Source: Myxococcales bacterium 68-20
GTDB taxonomy: Bacteria; Myxococcota_A; Polyangia; Polyangiales; Polyangiaceae
Reading direction: 5' to 3'
DNA length: 64,000 bases
Assembly: GCA_001899635.1 (NCBI GenBank)
Contig: MKVQ01000048.1
Location: 558,001-622,000, forward strand
Position 1 is the stretch's first letter, and each line of letters begins with the position of its first letter. Below, piece after piece: positions 44,249-54,132 of this stretch. The notes beneath the pieces are model-generated. The model saw nothing but the letters and a program-made list of their open reading frames with translations, had not been told where the DNA came from and did no database searches. Both the position numbers and the translations under genes were made by a program.

Positions 44249-46026
44249 TCCGGCCCCGCGTCCTCTTCTTCGTTGCTCCGCTCGCGCTCGTGCCCGCGCT
44301 CGCGATCGGGTGCAGCACCAGCAGCCAGGCCCGCGATCCCTTCTCCCCCGACGCGGCGCCCGCGCCCACGACGTTCGAGCCGACCACGTGCTCCGAGCCG
44401 CCGACGTGCTCGACCGATCTCCTCTCGGTGGTCGCCTGCGAGAAGGCGACGCCGTGCGGGCCCGGCCTCGGCTGCCTGAAGGGCGCCTGCGTCCCCGCGT
44501 GCGAGGCTGCGCTCGCGCAACAGAGCACCATCGGCTGCGAGTACTTCGCGACGATCCCGAGCGACGTCATCATCTCGCAGGGCTCCTGTTACGCGGTGAT
44601 GATCGCGAACGTTTGGAACACGCCGGTCGACCTCGCGCTTTCGTGGGGCGACCGCAAGCTCTCGACGAGCTACATCCGGCGGCCGCGAGGAGCCGGCTCG
44701 AACATCACCTACGAGCTACTCCCCGACGGCAAGCTCCCGCCGAACGAGATCGCGATCGCGTTCCTCTCCTCGCGCAAGCCGGCCTCTGGAAGGGACTGGA
44801 CCGGCACCCCGTGTCCCGCCGAGGTGGGCGCCGCGATCACCGAGGAAGCGTGGGTCCCGAACGGCGGACGCGGAAAGGCGTTCCACCTCGAGACCACCGC
44901 GCCCGTCATCACCTACGACATCTATCCGTACGGCGGCGCTCCCACCTACTTCCCGAGCGCCTCGCTCCTCTTGCCCGTCTCGGCGTGGGGAAAGAACTAC
45001 ATCGCGATCGACGGCTATGGGGCGAGCCCGGAGATGCTCAACGGGACCTTCTTCCCGTACATGCAGATCGTCGCGGCCGAGGACGACACGACGGTGAGCC
45101 TCCTCCCGCCGGTGACCCTCCGCGGTGGTCCGAACCTCCCGGACGCCCCGCCCGGCGTGGTCTACACGACGAAGCTCGCGCGCGGCGAGTTCCTCCAGTT
45201 CTCGCAACGTGACGAGGTGAACGGGACGCTGATCGAGTCGGATCGTCCCGTCGCGGTCGTCGGCGGCAACTCGTGCGCCGACATCCCATTCGGCAAGGAC
45301 GCGTGTGATTCGCTCCACCAGGCGCTCCCACCGATCAGCCTCATGGGCGACGCCTACGTGGCGACCCGCTACCGCGATCGCCGGTCGACGAACGACACGA
45401 ACCTGGAGATCGTCCCGTGGCGCATCGTCGGTGTCGTCGATGGGACGGAGCTCCGCTACGATCCCGAGATCCCGGACGCGCCGAAGACCGTCGGGCGCGG
45501 CGAGACCGTCGAGTTCCGGGCGCCGGGCCCGTTCATCGTCCGCACGCAGGACAAGGCGCATCCGATCTACGTCGGGAGCTACATGACCGCGGGCGACCTG
45601 GCGCCCTACCACCCGAGCGCGAGCGACTTCACGAGTGGACACGGCGATCCCGAGTGGGTCAACGTCCCGCCGCTCGATCAGTTCATCTCGAACTACGTCT
45701 TCCTCACCGATCCCACGTTCGGGAACACGAACCTCGTCTTCGTCCGCTCCACCGCGAACGGCGGTGGTAAGGACGTCACGCTCGACTGCCTCGGCCCCGT
45801 CACCGGCTGGCAGAAGGTCGGCTCGAGCGACTACGAGATGGCCCGCGTCGACCTCATGTTCCGGGGCCAGCCCGTCGGTGAGTGCGCGAACGGCGCCCAC
45901 CGCGCGTGGAGCGACGCTCCGTTCGGCCTGACGGTCTGGGGCTTCGACGACTATGCGAGCTACGGGTACGTCGCCGGCATGTCGGCGAAGCCGCTGAACG
46001 AGGTACGCGTCCCGGTGATCAGGTGA
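44245..46026 (+). CDS. IgGFc-binding-like lipoprotein
   Basis: The protein is 593 aa with a GTG start that overlaps the preceding stop as GTGA. Signal ALVPALAIGC. After a short Cys-rich segment (GPGLGCLKGACVPACEAA) the main domain reads like the IgGFc-binding N-terminal family: PVITYDIYPYGG, LLPVSAWGKNYIAIDGYG, VAAEDDTTVSLLPPVTL, FSQRDEVNGTLIESDRPVAV, GGNSCADIPFGKDACDSLHQ and AFGLTVWGFDDYASYGYVAG-like end. Such proteins are probably large surface adhesins. It is the last gene of the overlapping series. Confidence 0.85.
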   Translation: MIRPRVLFFVAPLALVPALAIGCSTSSQARDPFSPDAAPAPTTFEPTTCSEPPTCSTDLLSVVACEKATPCGPGLGCLKGACVPACEAALAQQSTIGCEYFATIPSDVIISQGSCYAVMIANVWNTPVDLALSWGDRKLSTSYIRRPRGAGSNITYELLPDGKLPPNEIAIAFLSSRKPASGRDWTGTPCPAEVGAAITEEAWVPNGGRGKAFHLETTAPVITYDIYPYGGAPTYFPSASLLLPVSAWGKNYIAIDGYGASPEMLNGTFFPYMQIVAAEDDTTVSLLPPVTLRGGPNLPDAPPGVVYTTKLARGEFLQFSQRDEVNGTLIESDRPVAVVGGNSCADIPFGKDACDSLHQALPPISLMGDAYVATRYRDRRSTNDTNLEIVPWRIVGVVDGTELRYDPEIPDAPKTVGRGETVEFRAPGPFIVRTQDKAHPIYVGSYMTAGDLAPYHPSASDFTSGHGDPEWVNVPPLDQFISNYVFLTDPTFGNTNLVFVRSTANGGGKDVTLDCLGPVTGWQKVGSSDYEMARVDLMFRGQPVGECANGAHRAWSDAPFGLTVWGFDDYASYGYVAGMSAKPLNEVRVPVIR

Positions 46027-46130
46027 CGGCTCAGACCTTCGCAGTCTGAACACCTTCCGGCACGGGACGGAACGCTGCCGAAGCGGTCGGGTTGCACGCT
46101 CGAAGGCGCGCGTGAGATGATCGCGGCCCG

Positions 46131-47285
46131 ATGAGAGGAGCGCGCGAAGCACGGCCGCGCCTGTTCGCGGTGGTGGTCGCGTTGTTGCTCCCTCTCGCAA
46201 CGCATGGAACGGCTCGCGCGGAAGAGACGCCGGTCCGGATCCTCATCCGCACGATCGTCCCGCTCGACGAGGCGCTGCACGAGCGTACCGTCGGCCAGGT
46301 GAGCGATCTGCGGGCGAAGGTCGAACGCGCGACCGACGCCACGCTCGAGCCGTCGCTGACCGCACGCCTCGCGCAGGCGCGCTCCCTCGCCACGCGCCGG
46401 GAGGCAGCGATGGTCGTCTGGTTCGAGCATCCGCCGGACGCGGGGCCAATCGTCTTCATCGCCCTTCCATCGCGGGAGCGCGTGCTCGTCCGCCCGGTCG
46501 CCGCCAGGCCGAACGACGTGATGGCCCGGTCCACCTCGGCCATGCTCGAGGCTGCCTCGCTCGTCGTGCGGAGCGCGCTTCTCGCCTTCGAGGCGGGCGC
46601 CCCGCTCGGCGTTCCGAACGAGGAGCTCACGCGCGACGAGACTCCAGCAGCGCCCCAAGAGCCGGCGCGGGAAGCGCCCGCCCCGGCTCCTTCACCGTCG
46701 CGTCCAACGCGACCGCGCCAAGCGCGACCGAGCGTCCCCGCCGAACAGCCCGTGACGTGGCGGCCCTTCGTCGGAGCCGGCTGGCAGGTGACGATCGACG
46801 GCCGGAGCCCGGCAGGCGCGCGCGCCGGTGTGCTCGAAGGCGGCGTTCGCTACGGACGGTGGGCCGCGCTCACACGCGGGTCGCTCGGTCTGCCAAGCCA
46901 CACGCGCGGCGAGCTCGCGTCCCTCGACGTGAGCAGGCACAGCGCCAGCATCCTGTTCGGGTACACGTTCGCGCGCACGAGCTCCGTCGAGCTCGAGGGG
47001 CTCGCCGGGACCGGGGCGGTCATCGTCCGCCGCACGGCGTTCGCGCGCGACGCGAGCTTCTCGCCGACACCGCCGACCACTCTCACGACGCCAGCCGGCG
47101 TCGCCGAGGTGCGCGTCTCGTGGACGGCGTCGCGTTCTCTCCCGGTGCGCCTCGGCCTCGCGGCGGGCGCCGACGTCCTCGTCCAGCCGCCATCGTTCTC
47201 GTACGAGTCAGCACGTGGCGTGGTTCGGCATCCGGCGTGGTTCGTGGAACCGCGCCTCGGATTCGTCGCTGTGCTCCAGCCCTGA
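46131..47285 (+). CDS. Exported protein with C-terminal beta-barrel-like domain
   Basis: The protein is 384 aa. Residues 1-30 form a signal peptide (LFAVVVALLLPLATHGTARA). An N-terminal alpha/beta domain (~30-165) is followed by a Pro/Ala/Arg linker (APAPAPSPSRPTRPRQARPS). The C-terminal ~170 residues alternate short strands (VTWRPFVGAGWQVTIDG, HSASILFGYTFARTSSVELE), as in small outer-membrane barrels. It lies 104 bp after the IgGFc-like gene, so it may be a trailing member of the same transcript. No family named. Confidence 0.68.
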   Translation: MRGAREARPRLFAVVVALLLPLATHGTARAEETPVRILIRTIVPLDEALHERTVGQVSDLRAKVERATDATLEPSLTARLAQARSLATRREAAMVVWFEHPPDAGPIVFIALPSRERVLVRPVAARPNDVMARSTSAMLEAASLVVRSALLAFEAGAPLGVPNEELTRDETPAAPQEPAREAPAPAPSPSRPTRPRQARPSVPAEQPVTWRPFVGAGWQVTIDGRSPAGARAGVLEGGVRYGRWAALTRGSLGLPSHTRGELASLDVSRHSASILFGYTFARTSSVELEGLAGTGAVIVRRTAFARDASFSPTPPTTLTTPAGVAEVRVSWTASRSLPVRLGLAAGADVLVQPPSFSYESARGVVRHPAWFVEPRLGFVAVLQP

Positions 47286-47501
47286 CGAGGCTAGATACGA
47301 GCATCGACGACACACTGCAGCGCGCACGCCGTGCTCAGGCGCGTCCAGACCTGGTGCACTACGCGTGAGGCTCGAACGCCCACGCGAGGAGCTCGAAGGA
47401 CTCGGTGAGCGGTGTCAGAAGCGGAAGGCGGGTGCCGATCGCGGCCCTGCACGATGCTCAAAACCTTCAGGGAGCCGCGACGCGAAATAGCCCGCGAGTC
47501 C

Positions 47502-48845
47502 TCATCGCGCGACCCTCTCTCCAAACGACCTTCCGGTAAACCCGGCCTCGCCGTCGACCTTTAGGCGGTAATACCGCCCTTCGGCGACCGGCAGCGTCGT
47601 ATCGAACCAGAGCGCTTCCGTCGCGCCAGGAAGATCCACATAGCTCGAATCGGCATCGGCGGCCGAACGTTGCCACTGATAGGTAAAGACAGCCCCCGCG
47701 CCAGGATGCCCTTGCTCCGCTGTGGTGGAAACGGAGGGACCACCTCGGTAGACGAGGGTCACCTGATAGAAGTGAACCGTGCTCGGATTGGCAAAGAACT
47801 CCGGCGGCTCAGACGGTTCGAGGCGTACGCGACCCGCGACCGGGTCCCATGTGGCGGAGGACGTCACGAACAGGCCCCCGCTGGGTTGGATCGCGTCCAG
47901 GAACGAGACGGTTCCCGCGCTCATGTTGGCGAAGTCCGCCTGATCGCGCTTGATGACGCAGTGATTGAGGATCGGCTTCCCGCGGGCGCCCGTGTCGGTG
48001 TCCGAGGCTCTGCGCTCGTCGTTCTCGTACGTGGCGACCACGTCGTAAGTGTGAACCGCACCAGACTTCGTGTCGGGCGTAGTCCACGCGAGAAGCACGC
48101 CGTCGGTACGCGTTTGGGTGACGGAAAGGGCGGGCGTCGTCACGGTCCCCTGGGTCGCGCCCGTGTCCGAGTGGAATCTGACGGCGTCGGGGGCGACCGT
48201 CGCAATATCGCTTCCGTCTCGACGAACGACGTATCCGGTTAGGCGCGGCGCAACGCGATGGCCGCTGCTCGGGCTGGACCATGGGCTGAGTCGATCGCCG
48301 TAAGCCGCAGCTACCGTGTATTGATGGCTCGTTCCCTTGCCCCCGAGGGGTGGGCCCCAAGTGATTTCGACCACGGCAGGCTGAGTCTCGTCACTTGCCG
48401 CAACGGAGGTCGGCTTCCCCAAGTCGGACTCCGAAGCGCCGTCGTCGTCGAACGTCGTTTCGGTTGCCGGGACGCGGGCCACCTCCTTGCCGTCGCGTCG
48501 AATGACATACTCCGTAATCGCAGCGCTCGTCGTCGGGGCGCTCCACGTCAGATGAACGTGGGAGACGATGTCCTGGCTTGCAGTGAGCCCCCACGGAGCC
48601 ACGACCGTCGGATCTTCCGGGCCGCTGTCCGGGTCTCTCGTCTCCCCATCGGGCGCGCCACCGTCTGCAGCTTCGGAGTCGAGGTTCTCGTTGGCGTCGA
48701 AGCTTCCGCCGTCGGAGGTTCCACCATCGAGCGAAGCGCCGGTCGATGCGCCGGCGCACGCTCCGAGGTACGAAGAGGAGAGAAGGGTGAACGCGACGCA
48801 AAGAGTGATATGCGTCGACGCGCCAGAACGACGTACGTTGTGCAT
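47502..48845 (-). CDS. Lipoprotein with fibronectin type III-like domains
   Basis: The protein is 447 aa. The signal ends SSSYLGACAG, and an Asp/Gly/Ser linker follows. Two to three FN3-like domains are visible: APWGLTASQDIVSHVHLTWS, TTSAAITEYVIRRDGKEVAR, and TGYVVRRDGSDIATVAPDAV. The final ~100 residues (FTYQWQRSAADADSSYVDL) look Ig-like. Probably a surface adhesin or scaffold. It is convergent with the 46131 gene. Confidence 0.75.
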   Translation of the reverse strand: MHNVRRSGASTHITLCVAFTLLSSSYLGACAGASTGASLDGGTSDGGSFDANENLDSEAADGGAPDGETRDPDSGPEDPTVVAPWGLTASQDIVSHVHLTWSAPTTSAAITEYVIRRDGKEVARVPATETTFDDDGASESDLGKPTSVAASDETQPAVVEITWGPPLGGKGTSHQYTVAAAYGDRLSPWSSPSSGHRVAPRLTGYVVRRDGSDIATVAPDAVRFHSDTGATQGTVTTPALSVTQTRTDGVLLAWTTPDTKSGAVHTYDVVATYENDERRASDTDTGARGKPILNHCVIKRDQADFANMSAGTVSFLDAIQPSGGLFVTSSATWDPVAGRVRLEPSEPPEFFANPSTVHFYQVTLVYRGGPSVSTTAEQGHPGAGAVFTYQWQRSAADADSSYVDLPGATEALWFDTTLPVAEGRYYRLKVDGEAGFTGRSFGERVAR

Positions 48846-48968
48846 GAAGCTCTCGCAGAAGGGCTACGCCTGAGGCAACAGCAGTCGAAGCATGCCACAA
48901 GAGGACGCGCGCGCCACTGCCGACGTTCCTCTCTAAAAGGCATTTCGGGAGCCGCACTCGATTCAGTC
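48846..48968. other. Start of a 560-bp gap without intact genes
   Basis: The gap runs from 48846 to 49405. It holds tandem repeats (48969-49022) and a likely transposase remnant (49030-49140). Nothing else was recognised. Confidence 0.45.
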
Positions 48969-49022
48969 GCATCGTGCGCAGCCTGCGCATCGTGCGCAGC
49001 CTGCGCATCGCGCGCAGCGTGC
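48969..49022. repeat. Three 18-bp tandem repeats
   Basis: Unit gcatcgtgcgcagcctgc at 48969 and 48987, a variant at 49005, and a partial unit after. No spacers, so not a CRISPR. It leads straight into the transposase-like remnant. Confidence 0.85.
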
Positions 49023-49029
49023 GCATCGC

Positions 49030-49140
49030 GCTGAAGAAGCGCTTCTCCGACGGGACGTTCGCGGTGGTTCTCGATCCGCTCTCGCTCCTGACGCGACGGT
49101 GCCCGACGCCCAGGCAGGTTCCATACTGCGGGCGTCCTTG
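49030..49140 (+). pseudogene. Possible IS91-like transposase remnant
   Basis: One frame reads ALKKRFSDGTFAVVLDPLSL, close to the L-K-R-x-(W/F)-S-D-G-T-x-x-V-x-x-(D/E)-P-(L)-x-L block of IS91/IS801-type transposases. A second frame continues RRPGRFHTAGVLASAS, like the PPPRxHxxRYxGVLAP block after it. Two frames imply a frameshift. No ends were found. Confidence 0.4.
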
Positions 49141-49405
49141 CGTCGGCTAGCACGCCTTCATCTCGCTCTCCGCATCGGGGGCCATTCCGTGCGCCCCGTT
49201 TCGCGACGACATAGCGACTCCCATCAGCAGGCTTTCAAAGGCGAAGAAGCGAGAAACCGTGCTTGCGCGCGCCCCCGCGTTACCTCGGGAGAAGTCGCGT
49301 GCGCGAGATCGCGGGCAACGAGCGCAGCCACGGTCGCTACACGGGCAGAGGTCGACGTGCGCGCGTGTTGACCAGCGGACCACGCGGGGCGACGATCCGC
49401 CGACG

Positions 49406-49792
49406 ATGCCCGGATGGAAGCCCGAAGGCTACTGCTCTGTCAGTCCGTACCTCCTCTGCGCGGAGCCACAGCGGACGATCGACTTCTTGGTGGCCGTGTT
49501 CGCAGGGCAGATTCTCCGCAGGTATGAGCACGCAGACGGGACCTTGATGCACGCAGAGGTCAAGGTCGATGACAGCGTCATCATGCTGGGCGGCGCCCGG
49601 GCGGGGGCACCTTCGGAGCAGCCGCACTTGCACGTATACGTACCCGACGTCGACGACGCATACCAACGGGCGTTGGAGTATGGCGCTCACCCGGTTCAGG
49701 CCCCGATCCGCAAGGGCGACGAGGACAAGCGAGGTGGAGTCCGCGACGCGAACGGCGTCACCTGGTGGCTCGCGACGCAAGGAACTCGGTGA
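49406..49792 (+). CDS. VOC-family (glyoxalase/PhnB-like) protein
   Basis: The protein is 128 aa. It shows the paired beta-alpha-beta-beta-beta modules of the vicinal-oxygen-chelate fold: SVSPYLLCAEPQRTIDFLVA, LMHAEVKVDDSVIMLGG, LHVYVPDVDDAYQRALEYGA and GVRDANGVTWWLATQ. It belongs to the PhnB/YdeA-like subgroup often annotated as glyoxalase or bleomycin-resistance-like. The substrate is not known and metal ligands cannot be fixed by eye. ATG 49406 is chosen because upstream translation is Arg-rich noise. Confidence 0.85.
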   Translation: MPGWKPEGYCSVSPYLLCAEPQRTIDFLVAVFAGQILRRYEHADGTLMHAEVKVDDSVIMLGGARAGAPSEQPHLHVYVPDVDDAYQRALEYGAHPVQAPIRKGDEDKRGGVRDANGVTWWLATQGTR

Positions 49793-49960
49793 CGATGCGG
49801 GCGTGCGCGAGGGTCACGCGCTCGCGCCCCCTTATCGTGCATGTCCTCGAGCGCGCCGAGTGCGGCCTCGACCTTCGGCACGCCGTCTGCGTGCGGCCCA
49901 TCTCCGCGACCTCCGACCGCGTGGGTAAAGCGAACGGTGAGCCTCGGCGCCGAGGTCGCT

Positions 49961-50788
49961 TCAACGCGTGGCAGGCGCCTCGTAGGAGCGCGCGCGTTCG
50001 AGCACGTCGTGGCGGAGCAAGGTCATGTCCTCGCGGCGCTTCGGCTTGACGGCGATCGACACGCCGCCCGGGATCTCCGAGACGGTCAACGTCGCGTCGG
50101 TGGAGTTGATCGGGCAACGCTCGTCGCGTACGGGATGGGCCGCGAGCTCCTTCGCCCGCTCGCGAATCGCGCGCACGCCCGCCGGCGTGCCCTCGGTCAC
50201 CTTGACGTCGACGCCGTAGGCGGCGTTCGTGACGGTCGTCTCGGCGTTGGGCACGGCGCTCGGGCACGTCTTCATCAAGCCCGGTCCGAAGAGCTTGGGC
50301 GACGCGAGCTGCGCGCTGCGCGCCTCGACCTCGCGGCGAAGCCACGCGAGCTCGGTGGGATGCGACGGCTTGAGCACGATCGCCGCCCCGTTCGGGATCT
50401 CGCGCACGTCGATCCTGGTGTTCCGCATGACGACCGGACAGCGACCGAAGCGTCCGTTCCCGGCGCCTGATCCCTGATGCTCGCCTCGCGTCTCCTCGGC
50501 GGCCGCCCTGAGGAGCCCCCCTCGTCTACGGATCTCGTTCGTCGTCGCATCGCCGGTGCCCGTGATCTTGAGCTCGACGCCCTCGGGCACCTCGCTGACG
50601 AGCGTCGTCGCCCCCGGGACGACGCTCGGACAGCTCAGGAGGCGGTCGCCCGCTGCCGCAACCGGGCCGCTCGGGATCGAACGTTCTGCCGCGGTGAGCC
50701 TGCTCTCGCTCGTCGGCTCCTTCGGATGCGCGTGACACGCGGCGATGACGATCGGAATCACAAGACACATCCGGCGTGCGTGAGACAT
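49961..50788 (-). CDS. Lipoprotein with an A-B-A-B internal repeat
   Basis: ATG 50788 has AAGGAGGG just upstream. The protein is 275 aa with lipobox IVIAAC. Four ~48-residue units each begin with Cys-Pro: SCPSVVPGATTLVSEVPEGV, RCPVVMRNTRIDVREIPNGA, TCPSAVPNAETTVTNAAYGV and RCPINSTDATLTVSEIPGGV. Units 1 and 3 share the ending G-V-x-(V/L)-K-(V/I)-T, and units 2 and 4 share I-x-(V/L)-K-P then an L-R-x-x-V helix. The pattern suggests a two-domain unit duplicated once. Function unknown; periplasmic face by signal. Confidence 0.78.
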   Translation of the reverse strand: MSHARRMCLVIPIVIAACHAHPKEPTSESRLTAAERSIPSGPVAAAGDRLLSCPSVVPGATTLVSEVPEGVELKITGTGDATTNEIRRRGGLLRAAAEETRGEHQGSGAGNGRFGRCPVVMRNTRIDVREIPNGAAIVLKPSHPTELAWLRREVEARSAQLASPKLFGPGLMKTCPSAVPNAETTVTNAAYGVDVKVTEGTPAGVRAIRERAKELAAHPVRDERCPINSTDATLTVSEIPGGVSIAVKPKRREDMTLLRHDVLERARSYEAPATR

Positions 50789-50940
50789 GACGTCGCCCTC
50801 CTTCGGTCTCGAGACGATCCGCGCGTGCACGTGCTGCGCCGCTCCTCCGGCACCGAGCGCCTCGCAGGAAGACCGTACCGAGCCTATGGAGATCGCAGCG
50901 AACACGAGCGTTCGCTCATGATGTGAACGTCGGCGCCCGG

Positions 50941-53361
50941 TCACGCCGCACGTGCAGGCTCACCCCAGTGCAGTCGCGAGGCGAGGCGGCGAAGCCGGAG
51001 GGAGTTCGCGATGACCGACACCGAGCTGAGGCTCATCGCTGCCGCGGCGATCATCGGGCTCAGCGTGACGTGGAAGAACGGGTAGAGCACGCCCGCGGCG
51101 ACCGGGATCGCAAGGACGTTGTAGCCGAACGCGAGCATGAGGTTCTCGCGGATGTTCCTCATCGTCGCTCGACCGAGCTGGATGGCTCGCACGACACCGC
51201 CGGCGTCGCCCTTCACGATGGTCACGCTCGCGCTCTCGATCGCGACGTCGGTTCCGGTGCCCATCGCGATGCCGACGTCGGCGGTCGCCAGCGCAGGGGC
51301 ATCGTTGATCCCGTCGCCCGCCATCGCCACCACGCCGCCGTCCGTCTTCAGGGCTCGGACCTTCTGCGCCTTCTGCTCGGGGAGCACCTCCGCGACGACG
51401 TCTCCTTCGTCGATGCCGAGCTCCCGGCCGATCGCGAGCGCGCTCGTCCGGGCGTCCCCGGTCAGCATCACGACGCGAAGCCCCATCATGCGCAGCGACG
51501 CGAGCGCCTCGCGCGCCGTCGACTTGATCGTGTCCCCGATGACCCACATGCCTGCGAAGCGATCATCGACGGCCGCGAACGACACCGTCGCTCCGTGCTT
51601 GCGATACCGCTCCGCTCGTTCGAGCGCGCGGTCCGACACGGTGAGACCGTGCTCTTCGAGCAGCGCCTGCGTACCGAAGAGGACGTGAGAGCCACCGACG
51701 GTGGCGTCGATCCCCTTCCCGCGCACCGCACGTGTGGTGACCTCACCCGCAGCCAGCACGATGCTGTCCTCGCGCGCTTGCTGGACCACGGCGCGCGCGA
51801 GCGGATGCTCGCTCGCCGCCTCGGCAGCGGCAACCACGCCGATCGTCTTGTAGGGCTCGATCTCCGGCTCGAGGTCGACGTTGAGGACGCGAGGCCTTCC
51901 TTCGGTGAGGGTGCCGGTCTTGTCGAGACCGACCACCGTGACGCGTCCGAGCGTCTCGAGCGCGTCCGCGTCCTTCACGAGCACGCCGCCGCGGGCGCCG
52001 GTGCCCGTCGCGACCATGATCGTCATCGGGGTCGCAAGTCCGAGCGCACAGGGACAGGCAATGATGAGCACCGCCACGGCGCTGATGAGCGCCTTCGCGA
52101 AGGTCGGCTCCGGGCCCAGCAGGCTCCATCCTGCAAACGTCAGCACGGCGACGGCGATCACGCTCGGCACGAACCGAGCGCTCACGTGATCGACGAGGCG
52201 CTGCACGCGCGCCCTCGATCGGGCCGCCTCTCCGACCATCGCGACGATCTTCGAGAGGAGCGTATCGCGACCGACACGCTCGACGCGCACGATGAGCGCA
52301 CCGTCCCCGTTGAGCGTTCCACCGGTGACGGCGTCGTCCTCGCCCTTCTCGACCGGAAGCGGCTCGCCCGTGATCATCGACTCGTCCACGAAGGAGTGAC
52401 CCGCGACGACGGAGCCATCCGTCGGGATGCGCTCGCCTGGTCTCACGCGCAGGAGATCCCCGACCACGATCTTCGACACCGGCACTTCCTCTTCTTCGCC
52501 CCGCTCGTCGATCCTCCACGCGGTCTCGGGAGCGAGCTGGAGCAGCGCGCGGATCGCGCTCGAGGTGCGGCCTCGCGCCCGGAGCTCCATGACCTGGCCG
52601 AGCAGCACGAGAGTGGTGATGACCGCCGCCGCCTCGAAGTAGACAGGCAAGCGCCCGCCCGACCACATCGACGGCGGGAACGCATCCGGCACGAGGGTCA
52701 CGATCACACTGAAGACAAACGCCGCGCTCGTGCCCATCGCGACGAGCGTGAACATGTTGGGCGAGCGGGCCTCGATCGACTTTGCCGCGCGCTCGAAGAA
52801 CGGCCATCCGCCCCAGAGGACGACCGGGGTCGCAAGGGCGAGCTGGATCCACGCGAGCGGGCGCGCGCCGATCACGCGCAGCACCGGGTCGCCGGGAATG
52901 AGGTCGGACATCGCCAGAAGGAAGAGCGGGAGCGTCATCGCCGCGGAGGCGAAGAAGCGGCCCTCCATCTCGGTGAGCTCGGCCTTCGCGGCCGGATCTT
53001 CGCCGCCGCTCACGACCTTCCGCTCGAGCGCCATCCCGCACTTGGGGCAGGTGCCGGGCCCGAGCTGCACCACCTCCGGGTGCATCGGGCACGTGTACTC
53101 GACGTCGCCCTCGCCAGGCGTAGCCGGCGACTCGCGCGTGGCAGGCTTGGGCTCGAGGTAGGCCTGAGGATCCTCTCGGAACTTCTCGAGGCAGCCCGGA
53201 CGGCAGAAGTAGAACGTCTTCCCTTCGTGCTCGAAGCTGTGCTCCGCGGTCCGCGGCTCGACGAGCATCCCGCAGACGGGGTCCTTCACGCGCTCGCGCT
53301 CGGGCATGATCTCAGGGGCACTTGCGGAGCCGTTGCTGCCGGGTTCGTGGGGCGTGGCCAT
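50941..53361 (-). CDS. copA: Copper-type P1B ATPase with YHS and heavy-metal-binding domains
   Basis: The protein is 806 aa. The N-terminus has a YHS domain ([31 protein letters not shown]) and then a heavy-metal-binding domain ([20 protein letters not shown]). The pump follows: actuator [13 protein letters not shown], CPx motif [10 protein letters not shown] (residue ~434), phosphorylation site DKTGTLTEG (Asp at ~480), HP motif [10 protein letters not shown] and hinge [20 protein letters not shown]. The CPC motif points to Cu(I)/Ag(I) export. An alternative ATG at 53307 would reduce the overlap with the desaturase gene from 76 to 22 nt. No regulator gene is adjacent. Confidence 0.93.
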   Translation of the reverse strand: MATPHEPGSNGSASAPEIMPERERVKDPVCGMLVEPRTAEHSFEHEGKTFYFCRPGCLEKFREDPQAYLEPKPATRESPATPGEGDVEYTCPMHPEVVQLGPGTCPKCGMALERKVVSGGEDPAAKAELTEMEGRFFASAAMTLPLFLLAMSDLIPGDPVLRVIGARPLAWIQLALATPVVLWGGWPFFERAAKSIEARSPNMFTLVAMGTSAAFVFSVIVTLVPDAFPPSMWSGGRLPVYFEAAAVITTLVLLGQVMELRARGRTSSAIRALLQLAPETAWRIDERGEEEEVPVSKIVVGDLLRVRPGERIPTDGSVVAGHSFVDESMITGEPLPVEKGEDDAVTGGTLNGDGALIVRVERVGRDTLLSKIVAMVGEAARSRARVQRLVDHVSARFVPSVIAVAVLTFAGWSLLGPEPTFAKALISAVAVLIIACPCALGLATPMTIMVATGTGARGGVLVKDADALETLGRVTVVGLDKTGTLTEGRPRVLNVDLEPEIEPYKTIGVVAAAEAASEHPLARAVVQQAREDSIVLAAGEVTTRAVRGKGIDATVGGSHVLFGTQALLEEHGLTVSDRALERAERYRKHGATVSFAAVDDRFAGMWVIGDTIKSTAREALASLRMMGLRVVMLTGDARTSALAIGRELGIDEGDVVAEVLPEQKAQKVRALKTDGGVVAMAGDGINDAPALATADVGIAMGTGTDVAIESASVTIVKGDAGGVVRAIQLGRATMRNIRENLMLAFGYNVLAIPVAAGVLYPFFHVTLSPMIAAAAMSLSSVSVIANSLRLRRLASRLHWGEPARAA

Positions 53362-54065
53362 CGGTCTTCAGCGCTTGCAGAACGAGCACCAACCACCCTC
53401 GCGCGCGGCCTCTCCGCCAGGTCGAAACACGACAGGTCCGCCCGACGATGGTGCAGCTCGTGAAACGCGAACGAGAGGAGGAGCGGCGAGCGCGTCCACG
53501 TGAATGCCTTCGCCAGCTCGACGAGCGCTGCAGGCGCGCGATGAGGCAGGTGAGAACCCCAGACCTGGATCGTCAGCTGCGCGCCGAGACACACGAACGC
53601 GTAGGTTCGTGAAGCTCCGCCGCTCGCGATGCACACGCCGAAGAAGAGGAGGACGAGGAACCACTCGGCGATCTGACGCCGACGCTTGCCCGCCGGCGCG
53701 CGCCGCGCCGCGATGAGCGGCGCTTCGAGATACGCGAGCGGCGCGATGAGCAGCGCCTGTCCGATCCCGAGTCGGCTCCCCTGCCCCTCGAAGTCATCCG
53801 CCGCGCCGGGCCGAGCGTGATGGACCATGTGAAGCGCTCGCGCAGCCGCTCCGCTCACGCCCATCACCACCCCACCGAGCGAGAGCGCGATCTCGTTCGC
53901 CCACCGAGGCAGCCCCAGCGCCCGATGCATCGCATCGTGGGAGAACGCAAAGACGGATACGAACAAGAGCGCCGCCATCACCACACGTCCGAACGGCGAG
54001 TCGAGCGCGAGGAGCCCGAACAGCGGACCGATCGCGAAGGCGAGATGAAGGAGGAACGTGCGCAT
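53286..54065 (-). CDS. Fatty-acid desaturase-family membrane enzyme
   Basis: The protein is 259 aa from ATG 54065; an in-frame start at 54152 is possible. Membrane segments include [17 protein letters not shown] and [17 protein letters not shown]. Three His clusters for the di-iron site are present: [10 protein letters not shown] (HxxxH), LHMVHHARP (HxxHH) and [10 protein letters not shown] (HxxHH). This is the histidine layout of acyl desaturases and carotene-hydroxylase-like enzymes; the substrate is not fixed. The C-terminal ~25 residues overlap the copA start by up to 76 nt and are Arg/Pro/Ser-rich, so the true end may be functionally earlier. Confidence 0.85.
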   Translation of the reverse strand: MRTFLLHLAFAIGPLFGLLALDSPFGRVVMAALLFVSVFAFSHDAMHRALGLPRWANEIALSLGGVVMGVSGAAARALHMVHHARPGAADDFEGQGSRLGIGQALLIAPLAYLEAPLIAARRAPAGKRRRQIAEWFLVLLFFGVCIASGGASRTYAFVCLGAQLTIQVWGSHLPHRAPAALVELAKAFTWTRSPLLLSFAFHELHHRRADLSCFDLAERPRARVVGARSASAEDRWPRPTNPAATAPQVPLRSCPSASA

Positions 54066-54132
54066 GCAGCGCCGAGTGCGCGGCCCGTGCCATCGTGAAA
54101 GCCCCTCGAATCGAGCCTGAACGGCGCCCACC

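Noticed and set aside
48969-49022. CRISPR-like repeats
   Set aside because: The 18-bp units are directly adjacent, without spacers.
50923-53463. Long plus-strand frame (846 aa) opposite copA
   Set aside because: Arg/His/Asp-rich shadow of a well-supported ATPase gene.
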